This document shows, in pieces, positions 14,680-23,054 of a DNA stretch of 26,399 nt (its first letter is position 1; the number at the start of each line of letters is the position of its first letter). This stretch comes from JACNLN01 sp964626495 (GTDB lineage: Bacteria; Fidelibacterota; Marinisomatia; Marinisomatales; CAZVFT01): NCBI GenBank assembly GCA_964626495.1, contig CAZVFT010000027.1, positions 1 to 26,399 on the forward strand. The letters are read 5' to 3'. Position numbers and translations under genes: made by a program. The notes below the pieces were generated by a model that saw nothing but the letters and a program-made list of their open reading frames with translations, had not been told where the DNA came from and made no database searches.

Positions 14680-17412
14680 TCATTTCTCCCGTTCTATCCA
14701 GCCAATAATCCCCGGCAGGATCAGCACAGTTGTTAGGAAGCAGGCGCTCACACCAATCGAAAGCGCAATCCCTAAACTGCCATACCCACGCCAGATAGAA
14801 AACACCATCGATCCGAAAGCCAAAATTGTTGTAAGAGACGTTAATAGAATCGCCTTTCCGGTGCTGGAAAAGACAGTTTTAACAGAATTAACTCCCTCTC
14901 TGCGCCAGCGATGGACAATGTGCACACCATAGTCAATTCCGATTCCCAAAATCATTGGAATTCCCATGATACTCATCACATCCAACTGCCTGCCCACAAT
15001 GTTCATGATCCCCACCATCCACACCATTCCTGCCGCCAGCGGAATCATCGCCATGAGGGCGTGTCCAAGATGTCGGAAATCAACCCACAATAGAAAGAAC
15101 ACCACTACCAGCGTCAGCAACGCCGCATTGCGACCATCACGACCAATGATATCAATAAGTGCTCTGAATACCGGCGGGAAACCAGTGACTCTGGCGCTTA
15201 TTTCATCCAGATCATCGGTAAAGCGATTGAGAAACTTGGCATCCTGCCAGATATTATCTCCCGGTAACACTGTTACCAGAAACAGATCGCGATCTTTATT
15301 CGCATAGCGATCCACAACCGACACCGGTAAGTTCTCCAGTTGAATCGGTTCTGTGTTGCACATCCTTAGAACATTACCTTTGAAATAAGAGGCGTAATCA
15401 TCCTGAAAAGCTTGCGCTCCATCAATAATTTTATCTTTACCATTTCCAAAAAGTTTTTGCAGGCGATTGAATATTGTCAACCTGTTTTCTCGACCCGGAA
15501 AACCAACAATTTCACCACATTTTTTATCAACTTTATCCTGTCCCCCTAAAAATGCCATATCCTGCAATTCTATAATGTTCATCTCCAACCGTTCAATTTC
15601 CTTAATCAGTCTTTCCATGTTTTTATCAGATTGCAGCAATCGCCTTTCAGAGTCTGAAATTGACTTTTTAATCTCAATTATATACGGCCGTCGTTTCTGC
15701 TGCTCTTTTTTTGATGGCAGATACAGCGAAATATCTTCAACCATCGCCACTGATGAGTAATCTCTTGCCTTCTCCGATAGATTCCTTGATTCTTCCGTGC
15801 CTTCTGCAACCAGATAGGCAAAATCCATGCTCAGATCAAACTTGTCCAGAACTGTGTCCTGCAGAGTAATGCTAGGAATTCCTTCCGGCTCGATATTCAT
15901 GTAATTGTAATCAAACGTGATGTTGAATGCTGCCCACGTCAGTAGCCCTGTAAGAACAACAGCTGTCAAGATAGTAAAGACATAGCGTTTCTTCAAAATC
16001 TCACACCCACGACCTAATGCAATAAAAGAAATATCTCTGGGCTCTGACAACTTTTCTTTGCCCTTTTTCAAAAGGCGCTTCTCCCTGCGACGTTCGCGAA
16101 TCACCAGTATCCCCGGCAGAAACAGGAAAGTAGCAACCGCTACAGATAACAAACCTACACCTGTTACCAGCCCCAATTCACTGATTAACCGGGAATCACC
16201 AATCATCAGCGACAGAAATGCAAAGGCAGTTGTCACTGCACCCGTCATAATGCCCTTCCCCGTTTTTAGAAGACCATTTCGCATCGCTTCATCAAGTGGT
16301 TGCCCCAGCGCTCGCATCTCTGTAAATCCGGAAATGACGTGAATGGAAAAATCAATACCAAGCCCAATCAGAATAACTACAAACATCATCGTCATCATAT
16401 TAAGCACCGGAACAAATAACATTGAGAGTCCCGCCGCCCAGATCAAACCAATAATGAGATTAACAAGCGCAAGAATTGGCGCTACCCACATGCGGAAAGA
16501 GACAAACAAAAGTGCACCGATAGCAATTATGGCAATCGTGGAAGTATATTGCAAACCCTGCATGCTGTAAACCATTTCGTCGCGTCCCAAGGGAATCATA
16601 CCGGTCAGTCCTGCCTGCACATCTGGAAAGTTCTGTAAAGTTTTATTTACAATCGCTTGCACTGCATCTGTACCATCCACCATCAATTCCATATCCATCA
16701 AACTAAAATTTGGTATGACATTCAAAATCAGTGCCTTGCGGTCGTAGGAGATGAAATACGGGTCACCCGTCAATAACTCATCCACCGCTGCACGGGTTTC
16801 CTGAATATCCACTTTTTCTCCAGCAAGATAACGCTCCATCACCTGCAACCAAGTTTCAATTCCATCTAAGAACATATAGGCGCCGTCTTCCTTTTCGCGG
16901 GTGCTCAGTGATTCTTCCGTCTGAATATATTCCTTCTCAAAGCTGTTGTTAATATTCGCTAAGAGCGGAATAAGCGCCGGATCTTGAAAAATATCTTTCA
17001 TATTCTTAAGGTCGGATTCCTTAATCAGCATGAATCCGTGATTGCGGATAAAATCTACTTCCTGCTTGTAGTCTACCCGTCGGACAAACACTCTTGGCTC
17101 AGCGTCTTTACCTGGGACAGGAAGAGGCTGTAGCAGTTTCGGCGCTATGCCATCGGCAAACGTCTTGATTTGATTTTCCTCACCCTGCACTACGATGACA
17201 ATATTGGAAGCTGAAACAAACTCATCTAATATGCGGTCAAATTCAATTGTACGTTTGTCTCCTCGAGGAAGCATATCTGACCATTTTGTGGTATATTGAA
17301 TATGTTCAGCTAAATATCCAAAAAATAGCGTCAGTATAATGACCACTGCCATCATCCAGCGGGTTTTGTTAACTGCCCAATCTGCCAGTTTTATTAGTAG
17401 TTTGTCTCTCAT
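14680..17412 (-). CDS. MMPL/RND-family exporter
   Basis: A 910-residue inner-membrane protein with the two-fold RND layout. Each half has one helix (residue 18 onward; around 475), a large periplasmic domain, and a bundle of five helices. The intramembrane motifs VILIGLGIDFSIHVISGFTEMR (first half) and GIPMILGIGIDYGVHIVHRWRREG (second half) are those of the MMPL/HpnN-type hydrophobe exporters, with the paired aspartates that carry protons. A helical region rich in K/E/R (about 560-620) in the second periplasmic domain looks coiled-coil. Relatives move lipids such as hopanoids or mycolates, or other hydrophobic compounds. It is the last gene of the long minus-strand train, 44 bases after the HgcAB-like gene, with AGGAGA before its ATG. 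The LolA-like and barrel genes upstream are common partners of such exporters. Confidence 0.9.
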   Translation of the reverse strand: MRDKLLIKLADWAVNKTRWMMAVVIILTLFFGYLAEHIQYTTKWSDMLPRGDKRTIEFDRILDEFVSASNIVIVVQGEENQIKTFADGIAPKLLQPLPVPGKDAEPRVFVRRVDYKQEVDFIRNHGFMLIKESDLKNMKDIFQDPALIPLLANINNSFEKEYIQTEESLSTREKEDGAYMFLDGIETWLQVMERYLAGEKVDIQETRAAVDELLTGDPYFISYDRKALILNVIPNFSLMDMELMVDGTDAVQAIVNKTLQNFPDVQAGLTGMIPLGRDEMVYSMQGLQYTSTIAIIAIGALLFVSFRMWVAPILALVNLIIGLIWAAGLSMLFVPVLNMMTMMFVVILIGLGIDFSIHVISGFTEMRALGQPLDEAMRNGLLKTGKGIMTGAVTTAFAFLSLMIGDSRLISELGLVTGVGLLSVAVATFLFLPGILVIRERRREKRLLKKGKEKLSEPRDISFIALGRGCEILKKRYVFTILTAVVLTGLLTWAAFNITFDYNYMNIEPEGIPSITLQDTVLDKFDLSMDFAYLVAEGTEESRNLSEKARDYSSVAMVEDISLYLPSKKEQQKRRPYIIEIKKSISDSERRLLQSDKNMERLIKEIERLEMNIIELQDMAFLGGQDKVDKKCGEIVGFPGRENRLTIFNRLQKLFGNGKDKIIDGAQAFQDDYASYFKGNVLRMCNTEPIQLENLPVSVVDRYANKDRDLFLVTVLPGDNIWQDAKFLNRFTDDLDEISARVTGFPPVFRALIDIIGRDGRNAALLTLVVVFFLLWVDFRHLGHALMAMIPLAAGMVWMVGIMNIVGRQLDVMSIMGIPMILGIGIDYGVHIVHRWRREGVNSVKTVFSSTGKAILLTSLTTILAFGSMVFSIWRGYGSLGIALSIGVSACFLTTVLILPGIIGWIEREK

Positions 17413-17433
17413 AATGTCTCCTACTCTAACCGC

Positions 17434-17459
17434 TAATCAGTCAAGAGTCAGACTGATTA
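17434..17459. promoter_or_regulatory. Stem-loop in the HgcAB-like/MMPL gap
   Basis: Perfect 9-bp inverted repeat TAATCAGTC / GACTGATTA around an 8-base loop. It covers the stop codon of the upstream gene and part of the 44-base spacer. There is no T-tract in the direction of transcription, so RNA processing or tuning of downstream expression is more likely than termination. Confidence 0.5.
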
Positions 17460-18611
17460 ACTGTCTCCTGTATTCATTGTCCGTTTTCCCAACATGTTTA
17501 GTTTAAATTTCCTGACGATTTGCGGCGATATTACTTTGCCATCTGGACTTCGAAAATACAACGCATCAAAAGGACATTGAACAATGCACGCCCCACATTG
17601 AACACACATATCTGAACTGGGTCGTTTAGCCAGATGTTTTTCATTATCAATCTTGAAACATCCCCTTGGGCATACTTGCTCACAAAATCCAGATCCCTTA
17701 CATTTTTCACCATCAATTACAACTTCAAACAGTCTGTCTTTATGCAACCCACTTTTATAAACTGGCGTGCTTCCCATGAGATCAATACTCACCAAAAGAA
17801 CCACGATAAATGAGATCATTCCCCAACGATAAACAAAACCCCAGTCAAATCCTCCTGCGGACATACTGACTACTACAAGGCTAAGAAAAGTTATTAATAG
17901 TACAATTCCCTGTAATCCTCCACGACCAAAATCGAAGAAAACAAACCCCTTTCTCTGAACTTTGGGATTTAGCCATTTCTCATACAGAGGAAAAGCAACG
18001 AAAAACAGAATTGCAAGTGCCCAAGTCAGTGCAATTACCGGAAGAGTGGCCACCTTCCAAAAAAAGAATAGAATAACAGTAAATATCAGTGAAATTGGGA
18101 AAGCCCATGCCACTGCCATTTCAAATCGCTGTTTTAAGGGAAACTCAACCTGTCGCTTCTCCCGGGAAACAACAAAATCCTGCTGAAGAAAGGCGGGTAT
18201 ATCTTTTGCATAGACCGGTCCCCATACACTTTTCCAGCCCGTTTTTTTCTTGATGATTCTTGACTCAATTCCGGTAGCCGCCAATTGCGGAAGGATAACA
18301 TTTCTGTGTTCTACTTTATTTTCAATTCCACTCGTCTTCAAAACGGATATAACATCGTGATTGGTGAATAGACCCCCCGTTGCGGCACACCAGATGTTTA
18401 TCCCTTTGCTGTTTGCTACTAAAAGATAAATATCCAATCCTCGAAGTGCTCTTTTTACTCTTGCCACAGTCAATCGGTAATTCCCAGTTACAATAACTGG
18501 AGAGTCCCGACCCGGATCCCCAATTCGATATAGACTCGTTTTACATGACCATGGAAACATCCTGAGACAGGTAGCTACAACGGTGAGAAGGCAGTATTTC
18601 AAGTTCGTCAA
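17457..18611 (-). CDS. HgcA-HgcB-like fusion: corrinoid-binding membrane protein with ferredoxin domain
   Basis: 384 residues joining three parts. Residues about 25-150 match the HgcA corrinoid domain: LYRIGDPGRDSPVIVTGNYRLT, then GINIWCAATGG (cap helix, Cys75 expected as cobalt ligand), VEHRNVILPQLAATGIE and WGPVYAKDIPAFL. Residues about 165-280 hold four membrane helices. Residues about 297-350 are a HgcB-like bacterial ferredoxin: a first motif CKGSGFCEQVCP (Cys304, 310, 314; the usual second Cys is Ser307) and an intact second motif CVQCGACIVQCP (Cys336, 339, 342, 346). Canonical HgcA reads N(V/I)WCA(A/G)GK; here G-K is replaced by T-G. The fusion implies electron transfer from the cytoplasmic FeS clusters to a membrane corrinoid. 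The start is a TTG with AAAGGA upstream, two bases after the CpaM-like gene. Fused relatives are known; mercury methylation is doubtful. Confidence 0.88.
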   Translation of the reverse strand: MTNLKYCLLTVVATCLRMFPWSCKTSLYRIGDPGRDSPVIVTGNYRLTVARVKRALRGLDIYLLVANSKGINIWCAATGGLFTNHDVISVLKTSGIENKVEHRNVILPQLAATGIESRIIKKKTGWKSVWGPVYAKDIPAFLQQDFVVSREKRQVEFPLKQRFEMAVAWAFPISLIFTVILFFFWKVATLPVIALTWALAILFFVAFPLYEKWLNPKVQRKGFVFFDFGRGGLQGIVLLITFLSLVVVSMSAGGFDWGFVYRWGMISFIVVLLVSIDLMGSTPVYKSGLHKDRLFEVVIDGEKCKGSGFCEQVCPRGCFKIDNEKHLAKRPSSDMCVQCGACIVQCPFDALYFRSPDGKVISPQIVRKFKLNMLGKRTMNTGDS

Positions 18612-18613
18612 GT

Positions 18614-19276
18614 CTATCCTTTTCCAGTCTTTACGCTAACAAGCTGAATAAAATTCCCCAGACAGTTTCTATGGACCTCTCTAAGTTGAAATCCTGCAGA
18701 TTGAACTCTGCCCTCCAGATCCCTGATGGCGTGTACTTTAGTTTGAGTGATCAGATACGTAAGAGCAGCGAAAGGAAAACGCAGAATCCATACACATATT
18801 CTTTTGAATAAATTTAGCGGAATCACTTCATCGGCTATGATCAACAGTCCCTTGGTTTTCAGGATTCGCTTTACTTGTGTAAGAGTAAACGTTACTTCGT
18901 CAAAACTTAATTCCGAAAAACAAAGCCCACTCATCACAACATCATAACATTCCGATTCTTCCCTGTCAAGTTCTACAACGCTCATTTCTGCAAATTCCAC
19001 TCTATCGGTAATACCCACATCATGTGCTTTTCTCACGGCAACCTCCAGCATTTCCGGGTTGATGTCAATGCCCTTAACGAGTGCACCTTTGCGTGCTGCT
19101 CTAAGGCTGAGTGCTCCCGTCCCGCAACCGATATCCAGCACCTTCTGATTTTTCCCAATTATGAGAGCTATTTGATCATACACTTTGTCAATTCGCCCCA
19201 GCGTCAGCATCCAAATGCCTGTATCATACCGGCTGGGGGCTGACTCCAGAATCTTCATTAGAACGTAAGTGCTCAT
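18614..19276 (-). CDS. Class I SAM methyltransferase, CpaM-like (corrinoid-protein-associated)
   Basis: About 220 residues. The Rossmann SAM site is VLDIGCGTGALSLRAA followed by the acidic ribose-binding residue in GIDINPEML. Motif IV is the Y-D-V-V-M-S-G-L segment. Two features point to the corrinoid-protein-associated group rather than to menaquinone or ubiquinone methylases: the N-terminus ESAPSRYDTGIWMLTLGRIDKVYD, and the C-terminal FPFAALTYLITQTKVHAIRDLEG. The gene is two bases upstream of the HgcAB-like fusion, so they are surely co-translated. A reasonable role is moving methyl groups to or from the corrinoid partner or its product, but the direct substrate is unknown. The first in-frame ATG (19276) is chosen; a TTG at 19285 would add three residues, and an ATG at 19258 is also possible. 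Confidence 0.83.
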   Translation of the reverse strand: MSTYVLMKILESAPSRYDTGIWMLTLGRIDKVYDQIALIIGKNQKVLDIGCGTGALSLRAARKGALVKGIDINPEMLEVAVRKAHDVGITDRVEFAEMSVVELDREESECYDVVMSGLCFSELSFDEVTFTLTQVKRILKTKGLLIIADEVIPLNLFKRICVWILRFPFAALTYLITQTKVHAIRDLEGRVQSAGFQLREVHRNCLGNFIQLVSVKTGKG

Positions 19277-19384
19277 GAGAGACAAGTTTTAAGTTTCTCC
19301 AAAGGGGTTCTCCGGATAAGGTTTCCCGGACTTCTTCGGAGCAAGTCCCAAGTCCCTATATACTCCAATTTTACCCATTACGTT

Positions 19385-20497
19385 TTACGCATTTCGTCTT
19401 ATTTCTATCCCCATCCGTTCCATGTCTTCCATCAACCTCACCGGTTCTACTACCTGCCCCATCCAATGCAGCCCAGGTTTGTAGATGGTCCCATCGAAAT
19501 ACTGTAGCAGACATGCCATCACCGGAATAACGGTGAACCAGTATGCATCTTTATGTTTGAGGGTTACTGCAATTTTTGATTCCTTTCCATCTTTTTTCCC
19601 GTTAGCTTCCATCTTCAATATTGTGTAATACGGTGGTTTTGAAGAAACCCTCCATGCCCAGACAAATAAACTTCCCATAGGTTTTACCATCTTTCTTGGA
19701 AATAATTTCAACATCAGCATCACAAACGGCATCACCAAAAAATCAACAAACCAGCCAAATCCTGCGATATAAAATCCTGTATTTTTCAATGAGGGTATTT
19801 GTTTGGGTAAATTTCTTAATTCCTCAAAAAACATGGGGACACACATTTTCTTTCCTGCCGGTTCTCCAAAATCAATGGTTGGAAAATCCCGCATTGACCA
19901 GAAACCGGGTTTTTCCCAACATCCATTTTTCAGGAACAACAGTTCATAATCAGTCAATTCTTGTATCAATTCCACTTTAGTGGCTTCTGTAACAGAGTAG
20001 TTACTCCAATCCGAACTGATAACTCCAGCTGTGATGGCTGATTCCAGTTCATCCATTTGAGTTTCTGCATAGCGTACTAACGCCGCAGGTAACCCGGGAT
20101 GGAAACCTGCTTCACTGATAAAACAAAGTCCGGAAGATTCAATATCCGATTTCATTGATTTAAGAATACTGACTTTTTTATTGGAATATTGCACATCCAG
20201 ATAGTCACATCCCGCATCCAGACAGGCACGGGCAATATTTTCCGTGAACTGTGCGGTAGATGCCGCAGAGACAACCATGTCCATGCCATCAAACGCATTC
20301 AGCAACATATCCTTGTTTGATGCATCAACAGTTTTCCAGCTCACTTTATCAGGTTGACTCAACTTTTCAGCAGATTGGCGAAGTTTATCTTCGTTTCTTG
20401 CTGCTAAAACAATGTGAACATCTGTATGTTGTACCAAAAGCTGGGCGATTTTTTCACCCGTGTTTCCGCTACCACCTAATATGAATATATTTTTCAT
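19385..20497 (-). CDS. Saccharopine-dehydrogenase-like NAD(P)-binding reductase
   Basis: A 370-residue oxidoreductase. The N-terminus KNIFILGGSGNTGEKIAQLLVQ is a Rossmann motif, followed by VVLAARNEDK-like strand two, and DMVVSAAS and CDYLDVQY, which are typical of the saccharopine dehydrogenase / trans-acting enoyl reductase family. A hydrophobic stretch around 245-275 (FVDFLVMPFVMLMLKLF) suggests membrane contact, as in lipid-linked members. Substrate unknown; a lysine-pathway role is unlikely in this setting. It stands about 100 bases upstream of the CpaM-like gene in the same train. A second, truncated copy of its first 38 codons survives at 23121-23233. Confidence 0.82.
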   Translation of the reverse strand: MKNIFILGGSGNTGEKIAQLLVQHTDVHIVLAARNEDKLRQSAEKLSQPDKVSWKTVDASNKDMLLNAFDGMDMVVSAASTAQFTENIARACLDAGCDYLDVQYSNKKVSILKSMKSDIESSGLCFISEAGFHPGLPAALVRYAETQMDELESAITAGVISSDWSNYSVTEATKVELIQELTDYELLFLKNGCWEKPGFWSMRDFPTIDFGEPAGKKMCVPMFFEELRNLPKQIPSLKNTGFYIAGFGWFVDFLVMPFVMLMLKLFPRKMVKPMGSLFVWAWRVSSKPPYYTILKMEANGKKDGKESKIAVTLKHKDAYWFTVIPVMACLLQYFDGTIYKPGLHWMGQVVEPVRLMEDMERMGIEIRRNA

Positions 20498-20568
20498 TAC
20501 TAACCGCTAATTAACGCGAATTAACGCTAATTGTTTTTGTGCAATCATTGGTTTAACCTTTCCTGTTC

Positions 20569-20955
20569 TCAATTACGTGCTGTTTCAAGCACTAATTGTT
20601 CCCACTCTAGTTTTGACGGTTTGAAATTGATAATCAGACCAACTTTAATTCCACTGATTTTCAGGTAGTTAAGCAACTGCCCGCGATGCTCATCCGTTAT
20701 AGAGTCCACTGTTTTTACTTCAATAATGACCTTTTTATTAACAATGAGATCAGGGATAAACTCATCAATAAGTTTTTCTCTGTAATAAACAGGAAATTCT
20801 ACCTGTTGACTAAAATCTAATTTCTCATAGTCAAACTCAACACACAATCCCTTTTAATAAGTTTTTTCCCTTAAGCCGTGCCCCACTCCACTATGAACCT
20901 TCATGGCGCAACCTACAATCTTGTAGACCAGCTCTTTTTCTAATAGCTCTGTCAT
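20569..20955 (-). pseudogene. GxxExxY family protein with an in-frame stop
   Basis: Reading from ATG 20955 gives MTELLEKELVYKIVGCAMKV, then HSGVGHGLREKTY, then a TAA at 20856-20854, and in the same frame KGLCVEFDYEKLDFSQQVEF up to position 20569. Together this is a full-length GxxExxY protein (about 128 codons) of the type found beside mobile DNA; the nuclease-like core D-L-I-V-N-K-K-V-I-I-E-V-K-T is intact. The stop falls where relatives have Glu (Y-E-x-A-L), so a single GAA to TAA change explains it. A remnant could restart at a TTG (20847) and give 92 residues, but the family signature would be split. It sits between the barrel gene and the reductase, interrupting the train. Confidence 0.8.
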
Positions 20956-21033
20956 GATTTCCCCCTTTCCATTTTGTTTTTTTTTATTTGCGGCCATTCG
21001 CGTTAACCTGTCAGACTTTTAACTGATTCGCGG

Positions 21034-22269
21034 TTAAAAATACGCTCTCACCCGTAAGCGCCAGCCCCAATCCTGTAATCCGAATTCGCTATCTTTTTTC
21101 CCCTCAAAATAACTTATGAGCAGACTGATGTTCACATTTTCAAAAGCATTCCATTCCAACTGGGGGTTTATCACATAACTTTCATCATTAAAATTCACAA
21201 TACCAAAAACCCCTATGGTTAAGAGATCTGCAAGAGGATGGTTTAGATAGACAAATGAGTAATCCTGCATAAGGCTGTGCGTTTCGCCATTGAGATAATA
21301 GAGATAATCGTTAAATAAAAGTTCTTCTTCCTTATGAATCCCGCTACCGTTGTGGTAAAACTCTACCATTAGGTATGTCTGGAAGTCAAAGGTATAGTCG
21401 AATCCTGCTAGAAATTCAACATAATCGTTTTCCTCTTTCAACTTATTCCAAGCTCCTTCTGCCCACAATCCCAGACCAAAAAGTTCTCCTACCATGGCTC
21501 CTCCCAGCATCTGTCTTTCTGTGGATATCACACTTTCCTGAATTGGCATGTACATATTTAACGTATCAAGTTCAATACCAGTTCTGTCCCATTGAAATGC
21601 TCCAGCCATTGACATAAGATCGAAACTGCCAAGACCCATTTTGAATTGAATGAAACGCCGAGAGATATTCCAGCCGGATTCCGGAGTAACAATCAGATCT
21701 ATTAGTGATCGGTGTCCAAGGGGTATTTCTACTCTGACAGCATTGATACCGGGATTTTCATATGACGGATCTAACAAATCCTTCTGATTGAAAATATCGG
21801 TTGGGTTCCAAGCATAGCCGGTCCCCAGTGCAATCTGCTGCTTCCCAACGGTTACATCAAACCTGGAGAAGCTAGCCCGCAGATAGACGTTATCCAAAAA
21901 GAGCGTATCCGGAATGTGATATGGAAACTCATTTATCAAGGGCTCTTCAAACGTTCTATCCCAAATCCCGTCAGGGAGAAAATCAAACAAATCCCATGTT
22001 CTTTGACCAAAAAACTGCTGGACATTCAAGTTAGCACCGATCAATATCTGTTCGGATGGACGTGCTTCCATATCCAATCGTAACTTATTATACCCGAAAT
22101 TGTATGTATTTTCTTCAATCTTAATCTGATCAAATTCCGATTCAAAATACCCGAAAAAGTCTACCTGCGCATTCAGATTTATATGCCAGAGAGAACACAG
22201 AGAAAAAATAATTATAATATTCATAGAAAATCCTCTGGGCTCTCTGCGAACTCTGCGGTTAATTCTCAT
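21034..22269 (-). CDS. Outer-membrane beta-barrel protein
   Basis: About 395-411 residues. The likely signal peptide starts at an internal Met16 (MNIIIIFSLCSLWHINLNAQ). The mature part begins VDFFGYFESEFDQ and is a series of alternating polar/aromatic strands, with YLRASFSRFDVTVGKQQIALGTGYAWNPTDIFN in the middle, ending WRLRVRAYF with the terminal aromatic expected of barrels. It resembles porin-like proteins found beside LolA-like and MMPL genes (DUF1302-type), but I cannot name the family with certainty. The upstream ATG overlaps the LolA-like stop (ATGA), so translation is coupled. The first 15 codons lie in an interspersed-repeat sequence, so the real start may be either Met1 or Met16. 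Confidence 0.7.
   Translation of the reverse strand: MRINRRVRREPRGFSMNIIIIFSLCSLWHINLNAQVDFFGYFESEFDQIKIEENTYNFGYNKLRLDMEARPSEQILIGANLNVQQFFGQRTWDLFDFLPDGIWDRTFEEPLINEFPYHIPDTLFLDNVYLRASFSRFDVTVGKQQIALGTGYAWNPTDIFNQKDLLDPSYENPGINAVRVEIPLGHRSLIDLIVTPESGWNISRRFIQFKMGLGSFDLMSMAGAFQWDRTGIELDTLNMYMPIQESVISTERQMLGGAMVGELFGLGLWAEGAWNKLKEENDYVEFLAGFDYTFDFQTYLMVEFYHNGSGIHKEEELLFNDYLYYLNGETHSLMQDYSFVYLNHPLADLLTIGVFGIVNFNDESYVINPQLEWNAFENVNISLLISYFEGKKDSEFGLQDWGWRLRVRAYF
22187..22262. repeat. Interspersed 'acagag' repeat fragments inside a gene start
   Basis: Two pieces of the common 'cacagagttcacagagaaa' type repeat lie in the first 27 codons of the barrel gene: 'cagagagaacacagagaaa' (22188-22206), coding part of the signal peptide, and 'ctctctgcgaactctgcgg' (22240-22258), coding the n-terminal extension. 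Confidence 0.55.
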
Positions 22270-23054
22270 TTCTTCAAATTCCTTTCACTGAAAAAGTCTT
22301 TCGACGGCTTCCAATCATAAATGACAGATTTAACTGCCATTTTAGTCTCACTGTTATCTTCATGGTTTTTCATTACCATTTCCATAGCTGTCGGATAGTC
22401 GTCAATGATCTTGATATCTTTTAAAAAAAGTGTTTTGAACAGATCCCCGCCTTCATTGTAGTAGTCCATTTTGAGGGGGTAGAAATTATCCATTTTAACC
22501 CAAGATACTACTTTTGAGTAAGATACATCAGATTTCTTTTTGGCAACCGATTCCACTTTCCAGCAATTTGCATCATTAATTTTATCCCTGCCCAAATTTT
22601 TGGTTTCGTAATCTTCCACCCAGGTATCTCCTGACCCCAAATCTTCATAAGTAAAATCGCTGCCCTGCACCTTCTGTTTTTTTGCATGGGTTGCTAATTT
22701 TCTTACCCGCTTTGTTCTTGGGAAATAAGCCCAGATATCATCAGCGTAATTCAACATCAGAAAAGCTTGACCTTTTACTCTAACAGGTTTGATGTAACGC
22801 ATAAGATTTTTTTCGCCCCTGTTGGCAGAGTACATTTCAAACTCAAAGGTCCTCGTTTTACCGGATGAGGTTTGGATCGTTTGTGTCATAACTCCCTTAC
22901 TGTTGTCGGGAGTCAGAATGTCATTCATTTTTTTAATGATCTCCTGTCCTGTAGGTATTTGTCCAAAACTCAACACAGGTATAAGAGATAAAGTAATCCA
23001 TATTCTTTTTTTTCTCTGTGAACTCTGTGGCTCTGTGATTCTTTTGACTTTCAT
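22266..23054 (-). CDS. LolA-like outer membrane lipoprotein-sorting protein
   Basis: 262 residues with an N-terminal signal (hydrophobic WITLSLIPVLSFGQ) and a LolA/LolB-like half-barrel. The run IIKKMNDILTPDNSKGVMTQTIQ, then LMRYIKPVRVKGQAFLML, DDIWAYFPRTKRVRKLATHAKKQKVQGSDFTYEDLG and SWVKMDNFYPLKMDYYNEGGDLFK is the signature of the MMPL-associated LolA-like family annotated as 'outer membrane lipoprotein-sorting protein'. These bind lipids in the periplasm and probably carry cargo between an RND exporter and the outer membrane. It overlaps the barrel gene by 4 bases and has an ATGA overlap with a degraded gene upstream. Its first codons (RITEPQSSQRKK) come from an interspersed repeat and form an unusually long n-region. 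Confidence 0.88.
   Translation of the reverse strand: MKVKRITEPQSSQRKKRIWITLSLIPVLSFGQIPTGQEIIKKMNDILTPDNSKGVMTQTIQTSSGKTRTFEFEMYSANRGEKNLMRYIKPVRVKGQAFLMLNYADDIWAYFPRTKRVRKLATHAKKQKVQGSDFTYEDLGSGDTWVEDYETKNLGRDKINDANCWKVESVAKKKSDVSYSKVVSWVKMDNFYPLKMDYYNEGGDLFKTLFLKDIKIIDDYPTAMEMVMKNHEDNSETKMAVKSVIYDWKPSKDFFSERNLKK
23011..23037. repeat. Interspersed 'acagag' repeat in the LolA-like gene start
   Basis: On the minus strand it reads CACAGAGCCACAGAG then TTCACAGAGAAA, a typical interspersed repeat, here translated as part of the signal-peptide n-region. Confidence 0.55.

Noticed and set aside
14911..16570. Several plus-strand ORFs of 60-113 residues
   Set aside because: All are antisense to the MMPL exporter, with Ile/Thr/Ser-rich shadow composition.
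17457..18611. Calling the gene a proven mercury-methylation gene (hgcAB)
   Set aside because: The cap helix departs from N(V/I)WCA(A/G)GK, the first ferredoxin motif lacks a Cys, and as I recall the tested fused protein did not methylate mercury; kept as HgcAB-like.
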